64,000 nucleotides of DNA from Butyrivibrio sp. VCB2006. GTDB lineage: Bacteria; Bacillota; Clostridia; Lachnospirales; Lachnospiraceae. The notes below the pieces were generated by a model. The model was given only the letters and a program-made list of their open reading frames with translations, was not told the origin of the DNA and did not search any database. The stretch lies in NCBI RefSeq assembly GCF_000420945.1, contig NZ_ATVX01000016.1:29326-93325 (forward strand), in the 5' to 3' direction. This document shows, one piece after another, positions 62,613 through 64,000 of the stretch (positions within the stretch are counted from its first letter, which is position 1; every line of letters starts with the position of its first letter). Both the position numbers and the translations under genes were made by a program.

Positions 62613-64000
62613 TTATTTGGCAACAACTTTGGATCCCTTATGACGGTTAATTCCGCTGCAGCCGCCGGTCTTAATAATTTCTTTTACGAAAACATTCATA
62701 ATGTCGCCGTAGCTTGTCTTGCCGTCCTTATCATAGCTTGATTCAAGTGAGGTGAACTCTCCGTCTTCATATACGATGGCCATTGAGTTTCCATCCTCAG
62801 TCTTCAAAAGAACCAGTGTCTTCTGGGCTGTTCTTACCTCTGTGTATTCATAATCCTCGCCATCAAGGAAGCTCTTGATATCTTCTACTGCGCCTGATAT
62901 TGCATCTGATGCCTTTGCCATATCAAATTCCACTGGAATCTGCTCGGTATCTTCCATAGCCGGAATATCTTCTGTAAGAGCAGTCTCTTCAATTACAGGT
63001 GTTTCTTCTGTAAGTACAGGCTCCTCCATTGCTGGCATTTCTTCTGCAAGTACAGGTTCCTCCATTGCTGGCATTTCTTCTGCAAGTACTGGTTCCTCCA
63101 TTGCTGGCATTTCTTCTGCAAGTACTGGTTCCTCCATTGCTGGCATTTCTTCCGGTGAAGGTTCTGTCAGTGCCTCAACCTCTGCATTAAGAATAGCATC
63201 AAGGTTCTCCGCAGGTGTTTCAGGCATTGGTGCATCTCCTGCCGCAATCATTGCTGCCATAACAGGATCAATATCTGCTTCAGGTGGAATTTCCACAGTC
63301 GGTACCTCTTCTACAGGCATTTCTTCTACAGGCATTTCTTCTACAGGCATTTCTTCTACAGGTGCTGCTTCTGTAGGGATTTCTTCTGTTGGTATTTCTT
63401 CTGTTGGCATTACTACAAGGATTTCCTGCTCTTCTGCAGGAATTTCTACAGGAGCTTCTGCTACAGGAGTTTCTTCTGCTACAGGTGCTTCCTCTGCTAC
63501 AGGCACTTCCTCTGCTACAGGCACTTCTTCGGCTGGAGCTGCTTCAGCTGCTGCCATTGCTGCCATCATCGCATCCATATCTACAGGAGCCTCTTCTGCC
63601 GGGGCTTCTTCTGCAGGCGGTGCATCTACCAACGCATCCATAGGTATATCTGCTGGCATTTCTACTGCAGGTGCCTCTTCTACTAAAGGTGCTGTTTCTG
63701 CCGGTGCTGCTTCTACTACCGGCGCTGCTTCAACTGGTGCTGGTGCTGCCTCTGCTGCCGCCATCGCTGCCATAGCCGCATCAACATCTCCTGCTGTCTC
63801 TGCTGCAGGGGCTTCCTCTGCAGGCGGTGCATCTACCAATGCATCCATTGGAATATCTGCTGGCATCTCTACAGGAGGTGTCTCTTCTACTACAGGTGCC
63901 TCTTCTACTACAGGTGCTGCCTCTACTGGTGCTGCCTCTACAGGTGCTGCCTCTACTGGTGCTGCCTCTGCCGCTGCCATTGCTGCCATCATCGCATCCA
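62613..64000 (-). CDS. Ala/Pro/Glu-rich repeat protein, N-terminus beyond the right edge
   Basis: At least 462 residues; the frame runs off the window. The first codons seen repeat an internal unit (DAMMAAMAAAEAAP), so the true start is upstream. Three low-complexity blocks follow: AAPVEAAPVE/DIPMDALVDAPPAEEAP units, then EEMPVEE units (near 63300-63400) and four near-identical 12-residue units EEMPAMEEPVLA (63005-63155). The last 105 residues form a folded domain (AKASDAISGAVEDIKSFLD ... GGCSGINRHKGSKVVAK), with one lone Cys. No hydrophobic segment is visible here. It may be a disordered or scaffold protein. Function not assigned. Confidence 0.7.
   Translation of the reverse strand, partial: DAMMAAMAAAEAAPVEAAPVEAAPVEAAPVVEEAPVVEETPPVEMPADIPMDALVDAPPAEEAPAAETAGDVDAAMAAMAAAEAAPAPVEAAPVVEAAPAETAPLVEEAPAVEMPADIPMDALVDAPPAEEAPAEEAPVDMDAMMAAMAAAEAAPAEEVPVAEEVPVAEEAPVAEETPVAEAPVEIPAEEQEILVVMPTEEIPTEEIPTEAAPVEEMPVEEMPVEEMPVEEVPTVEIPPEADIDPVMAAMIAAGDAPMPETPAENLDAILNAEVEALTEPSPEEMPAMEEPVLAEEMPAMEEPVLAEEMPAMEEPVLAEEMPAMEEPVLTEETPVIEETALTEDIPAMEDTEQIPVEFDMAKASDAISGAVEDIKSFLDGEDYEYTEVRTAQKTLVLLKTEDGNSMAIVYEDGEFTSLESSYDKDGKTSYGDIMNVFVKEIIKTGGCSGINRHKGSKVVAK

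Noticed and set aside
62930..63420. Regular DNA repeats resembling a CRISPR array
   Set aside because: They keep the reading frame, have no unique spacers and encode protein repeats.

Overview
This window looks like the chromosome of an anaerobic, low-GC Firmicute of the family Lachnospiraceae, most likely a gut or rumen Butyrivibrio or Pseudobutyrivibrio relative. The assignment is an inference from gene content: a Firmicutes-type (class III) fructose-1,6-bisphosphatase, a DUF4317 protein, a circularly permuted GH3 beta-glucosidase of the kind known from Butyrivibrio and Ruminococcus, a secreted PL9-like pectate lyase, glycogen phosphorylase, c-di-GMP enzymes and a chemoreceptor. No rRNA, tRNA, insertion sequence, phage gene or CRISPR array was recognised. 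Both edges cut through genes for large repetitive proteins.

Layout. 1-5936: the N-terminal 1882 residues of a giant secreted repeat protein and a small conserved protein. 6213-8806: fbp and nth. 9029-10942: an ECF sigma factor, its probable membrane anti-sigma factor and two small membrane proteins. 11218-13576: a multispanning membrane protein and a ricin-lectin/pectate-lyase fusion. 13660-25791: the most unusual part, an apparent four-gene operon (membrane J-protein, HscC-like Hsp70, two paralogous TIR-transmembrane-propeller proteins) with a divergent membrane-anchored propeller protein. 25873-31921: a GtrA-like protein and two GH3 glycosidases, one permuted and membrane-tethered. 32138-37098: CheC-like phosphatase, DUF4317, LytTR regulator, GHKL kinase and diguanylate cyclase, closely spaced. 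37473-43214: fruR-fruK-fruA-ptsH-ptsI, a complete fructose phosphotransferase operon carrying the general PTS proteins. 43326-46030: a BlaI/BlaR-type pair and two small proteins. 46225-52643: a TetR-controlled MMPL exporter plus a 1115-residue repeat lipoprotein. 52701-55829: a solitary sugar-binding lipoprotein and a chemoreceptor. 55983-59386: glycogen phosphorylase and a LacI regulator sharing near-identical operator palindromes. 59499-64000: a Cache-GGDEF protein, an SGNH-hydrolase-like protein and an Ala/Pro/Glu repeat protein.

How the genes fit together. Much of the window concerns taking up or breaking down plant carbohydrate (pectate lyase, GH3 enzymes, fructose PTS), storing it (glycogen phosphorylase, Fbp) and sensing surroundings (chemoreceptor, two GGDEF proteins, LytTR system, ECF system, BlaR-like protease). 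Several local regulators have visible candidate operators: two TetR-type palindromes 40 bp apart, two BlaI-type dyads, three LacI-type palindromes and direct repeats before fruR. The TIR/HscC/J-protein cluster fits none of these routines. It would place a cytoplasmic TIR domain with its probable catalytic glutamate under an extracytoplasmic propeller, beside a dedicated chaperone pair. It is the best candidate here for an undescribed sensing or defence system.
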